DNA of 64,000 nucleotides from Nocardioides campestrisoli. Lineage in GTDB: Bacteria > Actinomycetota > Actinomycetes > Propionibacteriales > Nocardioidaceae. The notes beneath the pieces are model-generated. The model was not told the origin of the DNA. It was given only the letters and a program-made list of their open reading frames with translations, and ran no database searches. The DNA lies in assembly GCF_013624435.2 (NCBI RefSeq), contig NZ_CP061768.1, forward strand, positions 2,076,001 to 2,140,000. The letters are read 5' to 3'. A program made the translations under genes and the position numbers. Below are positions 37,593 through 49,631 of this stretch, in pieces; within the stretch, counting starts at the first letter, position 1, and every line of letters begins with the position of its first letter.

Positions 37593-38563
37593 TGGCAGGC
37601 CACCCGGTGGCTGGCCTCGCCCTGGCTCACGACCCGCAGCAGCGGGCGCTCGGTGTCGCAGCGCTCGGCCTGCCGGAACGGGCACCGGGTGTGGAAGCGA
37701 CAGCCCGACGGGGGTGCGGCGGGCGACGGCAGGTCCCCGCGCAGCAGGATGCGCTCCCGCGACGCCTCGACGTGCGGGTCCGGGACCGGGACGGCCGACA
37801 TCAGGGCCTTCGTGTACGGGTGGAGCGGCGCGTCGTAGAGCTGGTCCGAGGGTGCCTGTTCGACGATGCCGCCGAGGTACATGACCGCGACGTCGTCCGA
37901 GACGTGGCGCACCACCGCCAGGTCGTGCGCGATCACCAGGTAGGTCAGCCCCAGCTGCTGCTGCAGGTCCTCGAGCAGGTTGAGCACCTGCGCCTGGATG
38001 GAGACGTCGAGCGCGGAGACGGGCTCGTCGGCGATCACCAGCCGCGGCTCCAGCGCCACCGCCCGGGCGATCCCGATCCGCTGACGCTGGCCGCCCGAGA
38101 ACTCGTGCGGATACTTCTGCGCGGCACTGGCCGGCAGGCCCACCTGCTCCAGCAGCTCCCGGACCCGGGTCCGGCGGTCGTACTTCACCCCGTGCGCCTT
38201 CAGCGGCTCGGTGAGGATCGTCTCGACGGACTGTCGAGGGTTGAGGCTGGCGAGCGGGTCCTGGAAGACCATCTGCATGTCCTGCCGGATGGCGCGCAGC
38301 CGCTCACCCTTGAGCGAGGCCACGTCGGTGCCGTCGAACACGACGCGTCCCTCGGTCACCGGAGACAGCCGCAGGATGGCGCGGCCCAGGGTCGACTTGC
38401 CGCAGCCCGACTCCCCCACCAGGCCCAGCGTCCGACCGGCGGCGATCTCCAGGTCGACCCCGTCGACCGCCTTGACCGCGCCGACCTGACGGTTCAGCAG
38501 CAGCCCGTCGCGGATCGGGAAGTGGACCTTGAGCCCTTCGACCTTGAGCAGCGGCTCCCTCAT
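37520..38563 (-). CDS. dppF: Peptide ABC transporter ATP-binding protein (DppF/OppF type)
   Basis: 347 residues. Walker A Gly-Glu-Ser-Gly-Cys-Gly-Lys-Ser-Thr near residue 47, signature Phe-Ser-Gly-Gly-Gln-Arg-Gln-Arg near 162, Walker B Leu-Val-Ile-Ala-Asp-Glu-Pro near 182. The C-terminal oligopeptide-transporter domain has the Cys-Arg-Phe-His-Thr-Arg-Cys-Pro cluster with further Cys residues for Fe-S binding. GGAGGAGG before the ATG; coupled to dppD by ATGA. Last gene of the operon; the 3' end overlaps the convergent nuclease gene. Confidence 0.92.
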   Translation of the reverse strand: MREPLLKVEGLKVHFPIRDGLLLNRQVGAVKAVDGVDLEIAAGRTLGLVGESGCGKSTLGRAILRLSPVTEGRVVFDGTDVASLKGERLRAIRQDMQMVFQDPLASLNPRQSVETILTEPLKAHGVKYDRRTRVRELLEQVGLPASAAQKYPHEFSGGQRQRIGIARAVALEPRLVIADEPVSALDVSIQAQVLNLLEDLQQQLGLTYLVIAHDLAVVRHVSDDVAVMYLGGIVEQAPSDQLYDAPLHPYTKALMSAVPVPDPHVEASRERILLRGDLPSPAAPPSGCRFHTRCPFRQAERCDTERPLLRVVSQGEASHRVACHYAEEIASGVIRPRGDAVVESTPA

Positions 38564-39666
38564 CGGACCTCCTCCGTCTCGGTTGCGACCAACGGGTTGA
38601 AGCAGCGCAGCAGCCGGTCGGAGTCCGGCTCCAGCGCCGGAGGCTCGGTGGTGCACCGCTCGACGCGGTTCTGGCAGCGGGGCGCGAACGCGCACCCCTG
38701 AGTCCACGGGATCGTCTGCGTGGGCGATCCGGGGATCGGTCGCAGCGGGACGCCCCGAGGGGAGTCGAGCCGCGGGATGCTGGCCAGCAGCCCGCCCGTG
38801 TAGGGGTGCCGCGGGCGCATGAAGAGCGGCTCGCGTCCGGTCGACTCCACGATCCGGCCCGAGTACATGACGTTGACCTGGTCGCACAGCCCCGCCACGA
38901 CCCCCAGGTCGTGGGTGATCATCAGCAGCGCGGCGTCCGTGTCGGCGACCAGCTCCTTGAGCACCTCCAGGACCTGGGCCTGGATGGTGACGTCGAGCGC
39001 GGTGGTCGGCTCGTCGGCGATCAGCAGCTTGGGGCCGCAGGCGAGCGCGATCGCGATCAGCACCCGCTGCCGCATGCCGCCCGAGAGCTGGTGCGGGTAC
39101 TCCCCCACCCGGCGCGCCGGGTCCGGGATCCCGACCTGCTCGAGCAGGTCGATCGCGCGGCGCTGGGCGCCCTTGCGGCTGAGGTCCTGGTGCCTGCGGA
39201 TCACCTCGGTGAGCTGCAGCCCGATGGGCACGACCGGATTGAGCGAGGTCATCGGGTCCTGGAAGACCATGGCGATCTCCCGGCCCCGCAGGCGACTCAT
39301 CTGGCGCGGCGACTGGGTGAGCAGGTTCTCGCCCTGGTAGAGCACCTCGCCGCTCACGTGCACCCCGCGAGCCGGTAGCAGGCCCATGATCGCCAGCGAC
39401 GTCACGGACTTGCCGCTGCCGGACTCCCCCACCAGACCGACGTGCTCGCCGGCGTGGATGTCGAAGGAGACCTCGTCGACCGCGCGCACCCGGCGCTGGC
39501 CCTTCAGGCCGAACTCCACGCTCAGGTTCCGCACCTTGAGCAGGGGCTGCTCGCCGCCGGCACGGCGAGAGCCGGCCGGCCGGGGGACGGCCGAGACGGT
39601 GGCGCCCGGGATCCCGGTGCCCGGGCCCGTGCCGCTGGGGTTGGCAGGACTGGAGACAGTGTTCAT
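38560..39666 (-). CDS. dppD: Peptide ABC transporter ATP-binding protein (DppD/OppD type)
   Basis: 368 residues. A 40-residue Gly/Pro/Ala-rich N-terminal extension precedes the ATPase. Walker A Gly-Glu-Ser-Gly-Ser-Gly-Lys-Ser near 80, signature Leu-Ser-Gly-Gly-Met-Arg-Gln-Arg near 195, Walker B Leu-Leu-Ile-Ala-Asp-Glu-Pro-Thr-Thr-Ala-Leu-Asp. A C-terminal Cys-Ala-Phe-Ala-Pro-Arg-Cys Fe-S-type cluster is present. Start and stop overlap both neighbours by four bases. Confidence 0.92.
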   Translation of the reverse strand: MNTVSSPANPSGTGPGTGIPGATVSAVPRPAGSRRAGGEQPLLKVRNLSVEFGLKGQRRVRAVDEVSFDIHAGEHVGLVGESGSGKSVTSLAIMGLLPARGVHVSGEVLYQGENLLTQSPRQMSRLRGREIAMVFQDPMTSLNPVVPIGLQLTEVIRRHQDLSRKGAQRRAIDLLEQVGIPDPARRVGEYPHQLSGGMRQRVLIAIALACGPKLLIADEPTTALDVTIQAQVLEVLKELVADTDAALLMITHDLGVVAGLCDQVNVMYSGRIVESTGREPLFMRPRHPYTGGLLASIPRLDSPRGVPLRPIPGSPTQTIPWTQGCAFAPRCQNRVERCTTEPPALEPDSDRLLRCFNPLVATETEEVR

Positions 39667-40610
39667 CGTCGGCTCCTGGGGTCGAGGGCCTCGCGCAGGG
39701 CCTCGCCGAAGAGGGTGAAGCCCAGGGCGGTGACGGCGATGGCCGCACCGGGGAGGATGGCCAGCAGCGGCGCCACCTGGAAGCGGTCCTGCGCGGCCAC
39801 CAGCATGCGTCCCCACTCGGCGACGGCCGGGTCGGGCTGGCCGAGGCCGAGGAAGGAGAGGGCGGCGACCTCGATGATGGCCGTCGCGAGGTTGAGCGTG
39901 GCCTGCACGATCGTCGGACCGAGCGAGTTGGGCAGCACGTGGCCCATCACGATCCGGCGCTTGCGGAGCCCGAGCGCCGAGGCGGCCAGCACGTAGTCGG
40001 ACCGGCCCTGGGCCAGCATCGACCCACGCAGCAGACGGGCGAAGATCGGCACCTGGGCCACGCCGATGGCGATCATCACGGCGTACGGGTTCTGCCCCAG
40101 GACGGCGGCGATGCTCACGGCCAGCAGCAGGCTGGGCACCGAGAGCATGATGTCGACGACCCGCATCACGGTGGAGTCGATCCAGCCGCCGAACCGGCCG
40201 CCGATGCTCGCCGCGCCGCCCGCCAGGATGCCGAGACCGGCACCGAGCACCAGCCCGATGGCGGTGGCGACGATCCCGTAGAGGAGCGACTGGCGCGCGC
40301 CGTAGAGCATCTGCGTGTAGAGGTCGGAGCCGAAGCGGTCCAGACCGAGCAGGTGGTCCTCGCTGGGTCCCGGGACGCTGGAGGGCGTCACCTGCCCGGA
40401 CCACTCGGCGGTGCCGGGCTGGTAGGGGGTGAGCAGCGGCGCCGCGAGCGCGACCACCACGAAGCCGAGCACGATCAGGGCCCCGACGATCGCCGTGGGG
40501 TTGCGGCGCAGACGCCGCCAGGCGGCACGCCAGAGGCCGACCCCCGGAGCGTCGTCGACCGGGACCAGGTCGAAGCCGGTCGTCTGGGCGGGCGGGATGG
40601 GAATGCTCAT
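39663..40610 (-). CDS. dppC: Peptide ABC transporter permease (DppC type)
   Basis: 315 residues. One N-terminal membrane helix after a cytoplasmic stretch, then the binding-protein-dependent transport domain with five more. The Gly-Leu-Asp-Arg-Phe-Gly-Ser-Asp block near residue 90 and the EAA-like Ala-Ala-Ser-Ala-Leu-Gly-Leu-Arg-Lys-Arg-Arg-Ile loop near 215 are typical of DppC. Overlaps dppB and dppD by ATGA. Confidence 0.93.
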   Translation of the reverse strand: MSIPIPPAQTTGFDLVPVDDAPGVGLWRAAWRRLRRNPTAIVGALIVLGFVVVALAAPLLTPYQPGTAEWSGQVTPSSVPGPSEDHLLGLDRFGSDLYTQMLYGARQSLLYGIVATAIGLVLGAGLGILAGGAASIGGRFGGWIDSTVMRVVDIMLSVPSLLLAVSIAAVLGQNPYAVMIAIGVAQVPIFARLLRGSMLAQGRSDYVLAASALGLRKRRIVMGHVLPNSLGPTIVQATLNLATAIIEVAALSFLGLGQPDPAVAEWGRMLVAAQDRFQVAPLLAILPGAAIAVTALGFTLFGEALREALDPRSRR

Positions 40611-41614
40611 GAGACACGCACCCGGGGATCGATCACGCCGTAGGCGACGTCCACGGCCAGGTTGATGAGGGCGTAGATCACCGCGATGAACAGGATGTAG
40701 CCCTGGAGCACCGGATAGTCACGTTGTCCGATCGCCTCGAACAGGTACTTGCCGATGCCGTTCCAGGCGAAGACGGTCTCGGTGAGCACCGCCCCGCTGA
40801 ACAGCAGGCCGGCCTGGAGCCCGATCGTGGTGACCACCGGCAGCAGCGCGTTGCGCAGCACGTGCCGGCGGGAGATGACCTGGGTGGCCAGGCCCTTGCT
40901 GTTCGCGGTGCGGACGTAGTCCTCGTCCAGCACCTCGGAGACGGCGGCCCGGGTGATCCGGACGATGATCGCCAGCGGGATCGTGGCCAGCGCGATGGCC
41001 GGCAGGATCAGGTGGACCGCGGCGTCCCAGGCGGCGTCCCACTCCTGGGTGAGGATGCCGTCCAGGACGTAGAAGTTCGTGACGTGCGTGGCCTCCATCC
41101 GCGCGTCCTGCCGCAGGCTGGTCGGCAGCAGGCCCAGCCAGTCGGCGAAGACGAGCTTGAGCAGGATGGCCAGGAAGAAGACGGGGGTGACGACCCCGAG
41201 CAGCGACCCGGACACGATGGCGGTGTCGAGGAACCGGCCCTGGTGCTTGGCCGCGTAGTAGCCCAGCGGCACCCCGACCAGGACCGCGATGAGCAGGGCC
41301 GCCAGGCCCAGCTCGAGCGTCCCGGGGAACTTCTCCAGGAAGCTCTCCGTCACCGGCTGCCCGGTCCTGATCGAGCGGCCGAAGTCGCCGCTGAGCAGGG
41401 CCTGGACGTAGGTGACGTACTGCTGGAGCAGTGGTTCGTCGAAGCCGTACAGGTCGTTGATCCGCGCGATGCCCTCCGGCGTTGCTCGTTGTCCGAGCAA
41501 GGCCCGTGCCGGGTCACCGGGAAGGGCCCGGACCCACGCGAAGAGCAGGATCGAGAGTCCGACGAGCACCGGCACCATCAGGGCCAGCCGCCGGAGGACA
41601 AAGCGCAGCATCAC
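40607..41614 (-). CDS. dppB: Peptide ABC transporter permease (DppB type)
   Basis: 335 residues starting at GTG-ATG (either could be used), with a GGAAGG site upstream. Begins Leu-Arg-Phe-Val-Leu-Arg-Arg-Leu, the usual DppB start, contains Leu-Pro-Gly-Asp-Pro-Ala-Arg near residue 33, and has six membrane segments and the Thr-Ala-Asn-Ser-Lys-Gly-Leu EAA loop near 235. Separated from the binding-protein gene by 52 bases that contain a hairpin. Confidence 0.93.
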   Translation of the reverse strand: MMLRFVLRRLALMVPVLVGLSILLFAWVRALPGDPARALLGQRATPEGIARINDLYGFDEPLLQQYVTYVQALLSGDFGRSIRTGQPVTESFLEKFPGTLELGLAALLIAVLVGVPLGYYAAKHQGRFLDTAIVSGSLLGVVTPVFFLAILLKLVFADWLGLLPTSLRQDARMEATHVTNFYVLDGILTQEWDAAWDAAVHLILPAIALATIPLAIIVRITRAAVSEVLDEDYVRTANSKGLATQVISRRHVLRNALLPVVTTIGLQAGLLFSGAVLTETVFAWNGIGKYLFEAIGQRDYPVLQGYILFIAVIYALINLAVDVAYGVIDPRVRVS

Positions 41615-41625
41615 TCAGCCTTCCG

Positions 41626-41640
41626 CCCCGCAGAGCGGGG
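41626..41640 (-). terminator. Hairpin between the binding-protein gene and dppB
   Basis: CCCCGC (41626-41631) and GCGGGG (41635-41640) pair around a three-base loop, in the gap after the binding-protein stop. It is not followed by T-rich sequence. It is placed like the urtA-urtB hairpin and may lower permease expression relative to the binding protein. Confidence 0.5.
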
Positions 41641-41666
41641 GCAGTGGTTGTTGTTCCGTACGGCGA

Positions 41667-43313
41667 TCAGCCGACCGTGACGGTGTTCCAGACCTCGTCG
41701 TTGACGGGGCTCTGCTGGTATCCGTCGACGTCGGCGCCGAAGGCCAGCGAGGGGGCCGGGTGCGCGATCGGGATGGCCGGCAGGAGCTCCATCACGTCGG
41801 CGTTGATCTCCTCGTAGAGCGGGGTCTGCTCGTCGACGGTCGGGATCCCGCGCGCCTCGGCCAGCTTGTCGAAGAGCTCCGGGTTCTTGAACCCGAACTC
41901 GTCGCTCTCGGCACCGAAGAAGACGCCGACGAAGTTGTCGGTGTCGTTGTAGTCGCCGGTCCAGCCGAGCAGGTGCAGGCCGTGGTTGGCGGTGCCCTGG
42001 ATCTTGTCCAGGTAGTCCGGGGTCCAGATGTCCGCGACGGGCTTGACCTTCAGGCCGACGGCCTCCAGCTGCGAGCGGATCACGTTGAAGGTGTCCTCAG
42101 GAGCCGGCATGTACGGACGGGAGACGCTGGTGGGGTAGTTGAACTCCAGCGTCGCGCCGGTGGCACCGGCGTCCTTGAGCAGCTGCTCGGCCTTGGCGGG
42201 GTCGTACTCGTACTCGGTGACGTCCTCGTTCCACCCGTTCACGCTCTGCGGGATGAACTGGGTGGCGATCTCGGAGCCCTCGGGCAGCGAGGCGGCCGCG
42301 ACGGCCTCCTTGTCGATCGCGTGCGCGATCGCCTGACGGACGCGCAGGTCGTCGAACGGCTTCTGCTTCTGGTTGATGCCGAGGTAGAGGATCGTGAAGG
42401 GGTCGCGGGGCATGACCTGCATGCCCGCCTCCTCCAGCGGCTCGATGTCGGCGGGGCCGATCAGGTCGGCGCCGTCCACGTCACCGTTCTGCACGGCGGT
42501 GGCACGCGCGGCCGGGTCGTCGATCGCGACGATCTGCACGGTGTCGACCTGGGCCTTCTCGCCCCAGTAGTCGTCGTTGCGCTTCAGGGTGACCCGGTTG
42601 CCGCGGTCCCAGGAGTCGAAGACGAAGGGGCCGGTCCCGGTCGGGTGCGCGGTGGAGTACTCGGTGGTGTTGACGTTCGCGGCAGCGTCGTCCTGGTACT
42701 TCTCCAGGGCGGTCGGGCTCTGCATGGAGAACGCCGGCAGCGAGAGCGCCGCGGCGAAGCCGGCGAACGGCTCCTTGAGGGTGATCTTGGCCTCGAGGTC
42801 GTCGGTCGCCTCGCAGGAGTCGTAGATCGCCTCGGCCTTCTTCTCACCGGTGGCGAACCCACGGAAGAGCTTGGCGTAGTAGTAGGCGAAGTCGTCGGTC
42901 TGGACGGCCGCGGGGAAGTTGTACCAGCGGTCGAAGTTGGCGCAGACCGCCTCGGCGTTGAACTCGGTGCCGTCGTGGAAGCTCACGCCGTCGCGCAGCT
43001 GGAAGGTGTACTCCAGCCCGTCCTCGCTGTTGTCCCAGCTCTCGGCCAGCAGCGGGGCCGGGTCGGGCGTGCCCGGCTCGGTCCCGACCAGGCCCTCGAA
43101 CATCTGTCGCGCGACCCGGAAGGTCTCGCCGTCGGAGGCGAACGCCGGGTCGAGCAGCTTGGGCTCGGCCGCGCCGGCGAAGACGAACGTCCCGCCGCCG
43201 TCGCTGTTGCCCTCGTCGGAGCGCTCGCTCTCCGCGCAGCCGGTCAGCACCAGAGCTGCCGCCGCAAGCCCGACGGTGGCCAGCCGCACCCTTCGCTTGG
43301 ATGTCTTCTGCAC
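41667..43313 (-). CDS. dppA: Peptide ABC transporter substrate-binding lipoprotein
   Basis: 548 residues. Lipoprotein signal ending Leu-Thr-Gly-Cys near residue 26. The mature part is an SBP_bac_5 (cluster C) binding protein with Tyr-Thr-Phe-Gln-Leu-Arg-Asp-Gly-Val-Ser-Phe-His-Asp-Gly-Thr near 105, the Pro-Thr-Gly-Thr-Gly-Pro-Phe block near 225, and Asp-Leu-Arg-Val-Arg-Gln-Ala-Ile-Ala-His-Ala-Ile-Asp near 325. The ligand could be di- or oligopeptides or a nickel complex; sequence alone does not say. GTG start with AAGGG upstream; the longer open frame to 43409 runs back through the promoter and palindrome. Confidence 0.92.
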   Translation of the reverse strand: MQKTSKRRVRLATVGLAAAALVLTGCAESERSDEGNSDGGGTFVFAGAAEPKLLDPAFASDGETFRVARQMFEGLVGTEPGTPDPAPLLAESWDNSEDGLEYTFQLRDGVSFHDGTEFNAEAVCANFDRWYNFPAAVQTDDFAYYYAKLFRGFATGEKKAEAIYDSCEATDDLEAKITLKEPFAGFAAALSLPAFSMQSPTALEKYQDDAAANVNTTEYSTAHPTGTGPFVFDSWDRGNRVTLKRNDDYWGEKAQVDTVQIVAIDDPAARATAVQNGDVDGADLIGPADIEPLEEAGMQVMPRDPFTILYLGINQKQKPFDDLRVRQAIAHAIDKEAVAAASLPEGSEIATQFIPQSVNGWNEDVTEYEYDPAKAEQLLKDAGATGATLEFNYPTSVSRPYMPAPEDTFNVIRSQLEAVGLKVKPVADIWTPDYLDKIQGTANHGLHLLGWTGDYNDTDNFVGVFFGAESDEFGFKNPELFDKLAEARGIPTVDEQTPLYEEINADVMELLPAIPIAHPAPSLAFGADVDGYQQSPVNDEVWNTVTVG

Positions 43314-43336
43314 GTCATCACCCTTCGCACAAGTCG

Positions 43337-43374
43337 TGCCCGGTCGATCGACCGGGCAGGTGCGCGTGACATTA
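43337..43374 (-). promoter_or_regulatory. dppA promoter and 22-bp perfect palindrome
   Basis: Bases 43337-43358 form an uninterrupted 22-bp palindrome (half-site TGCCCGGTCGA), 23 bases before the dppA GTG. On the minus strand TAATGT (43374 to 43369) is a likely -10, with TGACCC 16 bases further upstream. The palindrome thus falls at or just after the transcription start, as an operator would; it could also fold as a leader hairpin. Confidence 0.6.
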
Positions 43375-44145
43375 CTCAGCGGCGTGCCCTGGGTCACGCC
43401 GTGAAACACTCCCGCGGCGCAACGTGTCCAAACTGATATCAGCCAAGGATTCTGCGAAGAAACGGCCGGGTCCAGACGCGATCGGGACGTGGTTGGGCAC
43501 GCACAGGACGGAGCAGCCGGCAGCGACCGCGGACCGGGCTCCCGTGTCGGAGTCCTCGATGGCCACGCACTCGGTCGGCAGGACGCCGAGGGCGGCCGCC
43601 GCGGTCAGGTACGGCTCGGGGTGCGGCTTGCCGCGAGAGACCACGTCACCCGTCACCAGGGCCTGGAAGGTCCCCTCCGGCAGCTGGGCGAGCACCGGGT
43701 CGACGAAGCGCCGGTACGACATGGTGACCAGGGCGCAGGGCACGCCGGCCGCGGTCAGCTCGGCGAGCAGCTCGCGCGCTCCGGGACGCCAAGGGACGGC
43801 CTGCTCGACCCGGGCGACGACCCCGTCGAGCAGCTCCTCGACGATCTGCGCGGGCTCCAGGTCGATCCCCATGTGGGTGCGGATGTAGCGCCCCGACTCC
43901 AGCAGGTCGTTGCCGACCAGGTTGAGGGCGTGCTCGTGCGACCACGTTCCGCCGTACCGTCGGGCGAGCTCGAACTCGGTCTCGATCCAGTAGGGCTCGG
44001 TGTCGACCAGCGTGCCGTCCATGTCCCACAGGACGGCGTGCAGGGCGGCTTCGCCTCCCTGGGATTCCGGACCTGCGGCGACAGCGGGAAAGTCGGTGCT
44101 CAGGGGGTCCTCCGAAGGATGCGTGCGACGTGCCGTGGGACGCAC
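43372..44145 (-). CDS. HAD-family phosphatase
   Basis: 257 residues from the first possible GTG. Motif I Trp-Asp-Met-Asp-Gly-Thr-Leu-Val-Asp-Thr at about residues 40-49, motif II Leu-Val-Thr-Met-Ser near 140, and the Glu-Asp-Ser-Asp-Thr-Gly motif near 197: a beta-phosphoglucomutase-like subfamily I enzyme. Probably dephosphorylates a small phosphorylated metabolite. The true start is uncertain, because the first 35 residues are outside the fold and a GGAGGA occurs within them. The stop TAA is the first half of the dppA -10 hexamer. Confidence 0.88.
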   Translation of the reverse strand: MRPTARRTHPSEDPLSTDFPAVAAGPESQGGEAALHAVLWDMDGTLVDTEPYWIETEFELARRYGGTWSHEHALNLVGNDLLESGRYIRTHMGIDLEPAQIVEELLDGVVARVEQAVPWRPGARELLAELTAAGVPCALVTMSYRRFVDPVLAQLPEGTFQALVTGDVVSRGKPHPEPYLTAAAALGVLPTECVAIEDSDTGARSAVAAGCSVLCVPNHVPIASGPGRFFAESLADISLDTLRRGSVSRRDPGHAAE

Positions 44146-44263
44146 CCAGCGTAGGCCGCGGGTGTCCCTCGGCCGTCACCGCCACGGCCCTGCTGCAGAA
44201 GGGCGCCGGCGTGCCATGCTCGAAAGGCTTCACAGGGCCGAGACGGTCGAAGGAGGTGCCGCC

Positions 44264-44767
44264 GTGCGCGTGGTGCTCCTGATGGCGCTCCGGATCACGC
44301 TGTCCCTCACCGTCCTGGTCGCGGCCTACTTCCTCCTGCCACGGGAGGGCCCGGGCCGGCAGCCGAGCTCGTGGTGGCTCGGGCTGCAGCTCGTGCTGTT
44401 CCTGGTGGTCGGAGCCGTCCAGCTCCCCGCGATCATCCGCGCTGTGCACCCCATGCTCCGGGCGGCCGAGGCACTCTGCCTGGTGGTCCCGCTCTACCTG
44501 CTGATCTTCGCCCGCATCTACCTGGCGGTCTCGATGGAGGATCCCGGCCACTTCAGCGAGCCCCTCGACGCCCCGGGGGCGCTCTACCTCACCGTCTCGG
44601 TCTTCGCCACCGTCGGCTTCGGGGACATCGTGGCACTGAGCGACGGGAGCCGCCTGCTCGTGACGCTGCAGATGCTGCTGAACCTGGTCGTGCTGGGCGC
44701 GGGGATCAGGCTCCTGTTCTCCGCGGCCAGGTGGAGCCTGGCGCGGCGACGCGACGGCGCCCCCTGA
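44264..44767 (+). CDS. Two-pore-type potassium channel family protein
   Basis: 167 residues. Selectivity filter Thr-Val-Gly-Phe-Gly-Asp near residue 123 in a pore helix, with three hydrophobic segments before it (about 5-25, 36-58, 68-88) and one after (135-155). This Ion_trans_2 form would make a small potassium channel in the plasma membrane; no regulatory RCK domain is attached. GTG was chosen because AGGAGG at 44251-44256 is seven bases upstream; longer in-frame readings run into the HAD gene's promoter side. Confidence 0.88.
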   Translation: MRVVLLMALRITLSLTVLVAAYFLLPREGPGRQPSSWWLGLQLVLFLVVGAVQLPAIIRAVHPMLRAAEALCLVVPLYLLIFARIYLAVSMEDPGHFSEPLDAPGALYLTVSVFATVGFGDIVALSDGSRLLVTLQMLLNLVVLGAGIRLLFSAARWSLARRRDGAP

Positions 44768-44817
44768 CCACGTCCCGTCCGGTCCCGCGGTGAGGCGGGT
44801 GCCGGGCCTGGACCGCC

Positions 44818-48561
<3,744 letters not shown>

Positions 48562-48702
48562 GCTGCTCCTCGGGGATGGATCCGGCTCAGGGCAGGCACA
48601 CGACCTGGCCTCCTGGCCACAGTAAGGGGCGGTCCGCAACCTGGACCGGCGTACCGAATCGTGACACCTGGGCGCGGAGCCGGGGAAATCTGCGCCAACG
48701 CC
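48562..48702 (-). promoter_or_regulatory. metH upstream region with several hairpins
   Basis: As minus-strand RNA, this 141-nt stretch can form GGTCC/GGACC and GGCC/GGCC hairpins and an AGG/CCT helix before the ribosome-binding site. A short segment (ACTGTGGCCAGGAGGCC) has some similarity to the 3' core of cobalamin riboswitches, but the full consensus is absent and the space is short. I regard it as an untested structured leader. Confidence 0.25.
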
Positions 48703-48715
48703 TAGTCTGGGAGGC

Positions 48716-49564
48716 GTGATCGAGATCGACGAGCTGACCGACCTGGTCGACCCCGTGGTGATTGCCGCCTTCGAGGGCTGGAACGACGCCGCTGAAGCCG
48801 CCTCCGGGGTGGTGCTCCACCTGATGGAGGCGTGGGACGCCACCGTGGTCGGCGCGATCGACCCCGAGGAGTTCTACGACTTCCAGGTCAACCGCCCCGT
48901 GGTGGGCTCCGACGAGCACGGGTACCGGCGCCTGACCTGGCCCACCACCCGGATCGCTGTCGCCTCCCCGCCCGACCTGGGCCGCGACGTCATCCTGATC
49001 CACGGCATCGAGCCCAACATGCGCTGGCGGCAGTTCTGCGCCGAGCTCCTCGCGGCCTGCGACGAGCTCGGGGGCGAGCTGGTCATCACCCTCGGCGCCC
49101 TGCTCGCCGACACCCCGCACACCCGGCCCATCCCCGTCACCGGGACGGCGTCGGAGCCCGACCTGATCGACCGGCTCAGGCTGGAGCAGTCGACCTACGA
49201 GGGACCCACCGGGATCGTCGGGGTCTTCCAGGACGCCTGCGAGCGCCTCGACATCCCCTCGGTCTCCTACTGGGCCGCCGTTCCCCACTACGTGGCCCAG
49301 CCCCCGTGCCCCAAGGCGACGCTGGCGCTGGTGGGCCAGCTCGAGGAGCTGCTGGAGACCCGGATCCCGCTCGGCGAGCTGCCCGACGACGCCCGCGCCT
49401 GGGAGCGCGGGGTCGACGAGCTGGCCGAGGAGGACGAGGACATCGCCGACTACGTCCGCTCCCTGGAGGAGACCCGGGACACCACCGACCTGCCCGAGGC
49501 CTCGGGCGAGGCGATCGCCCGGGAGTTCGAGCGCTACCTCAAGCGGCGCGACGACACCGGCTGA
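48716..49564 (+). CDS. PAC2 family (proteasome assembly chaperone-like) protein
   Basis: 282 residues. PAC2 fold with Phe-Glu-Gly-Trp-Asn-Asp-Ala-Ala near residue 18, [10 protein letters not shown] near 98, and Val-Pro-His-Tyr-Val-Ala near 196. In archaea and eukaryotes the family includes proteasome assembly chaperones; in actinobacteria the role is not established, and a link to the 20S proteasome encoded 14-18 kb away is inference. GTG start with TAGTCT (48703-48708) seven bases upstream, so leaderless. Divergent from metH. Confidence 0.9.
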   Translation: MIEIDELTDLVDPVVIAAFEGWNDAAEAASGVVLHLMEAWDATVVGAIDPEEFYDFQVNRPVVGSDEHGYRRLTWPTTRIAVASPPDLGRDVILIHGIEPNMRWRQFCAELLAACDELGGELVITLGALLADTPHTRPIPVTGTASEPDLIDRLRLEQSTYEGPTGIVGVFQDACERLDIPSVSYWAAVPHYVAQPPCPKATLALVGQLEELLETRIPLGELPDDARAWERGVDELAEEDEDIADYVRSLEETRDTTDLPEASGEAIAREFERYLKRRDDTG

Positions 49565-49589
49565 GCTGCCGCGCCGAGCAGGTCGAGCC

Positions 49590-49607
49590 ACCCGGCGCCC
49601 GCCGGGT
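49590..49607. terminator. Hairpin between convergent PAC2 and mshC genes
   Basis: ACCCGGC (49590-49596) and GCCGGGT (49601-49607) with a four-base loop, midway between the two convergent stops. Confidence 0.55.
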
Positions 49608-49631
49608 CAGAGGCAGGGGTCACAGGACAGG

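Noticed and set aside
48562..48702. Cobalamin riboswitch before metH as a firm feature
   Set aside because: Only a short segment resembles the consensus, the available length is tight, and B12-dependent MetH is not the usual target. Kept as a low-interest observation.
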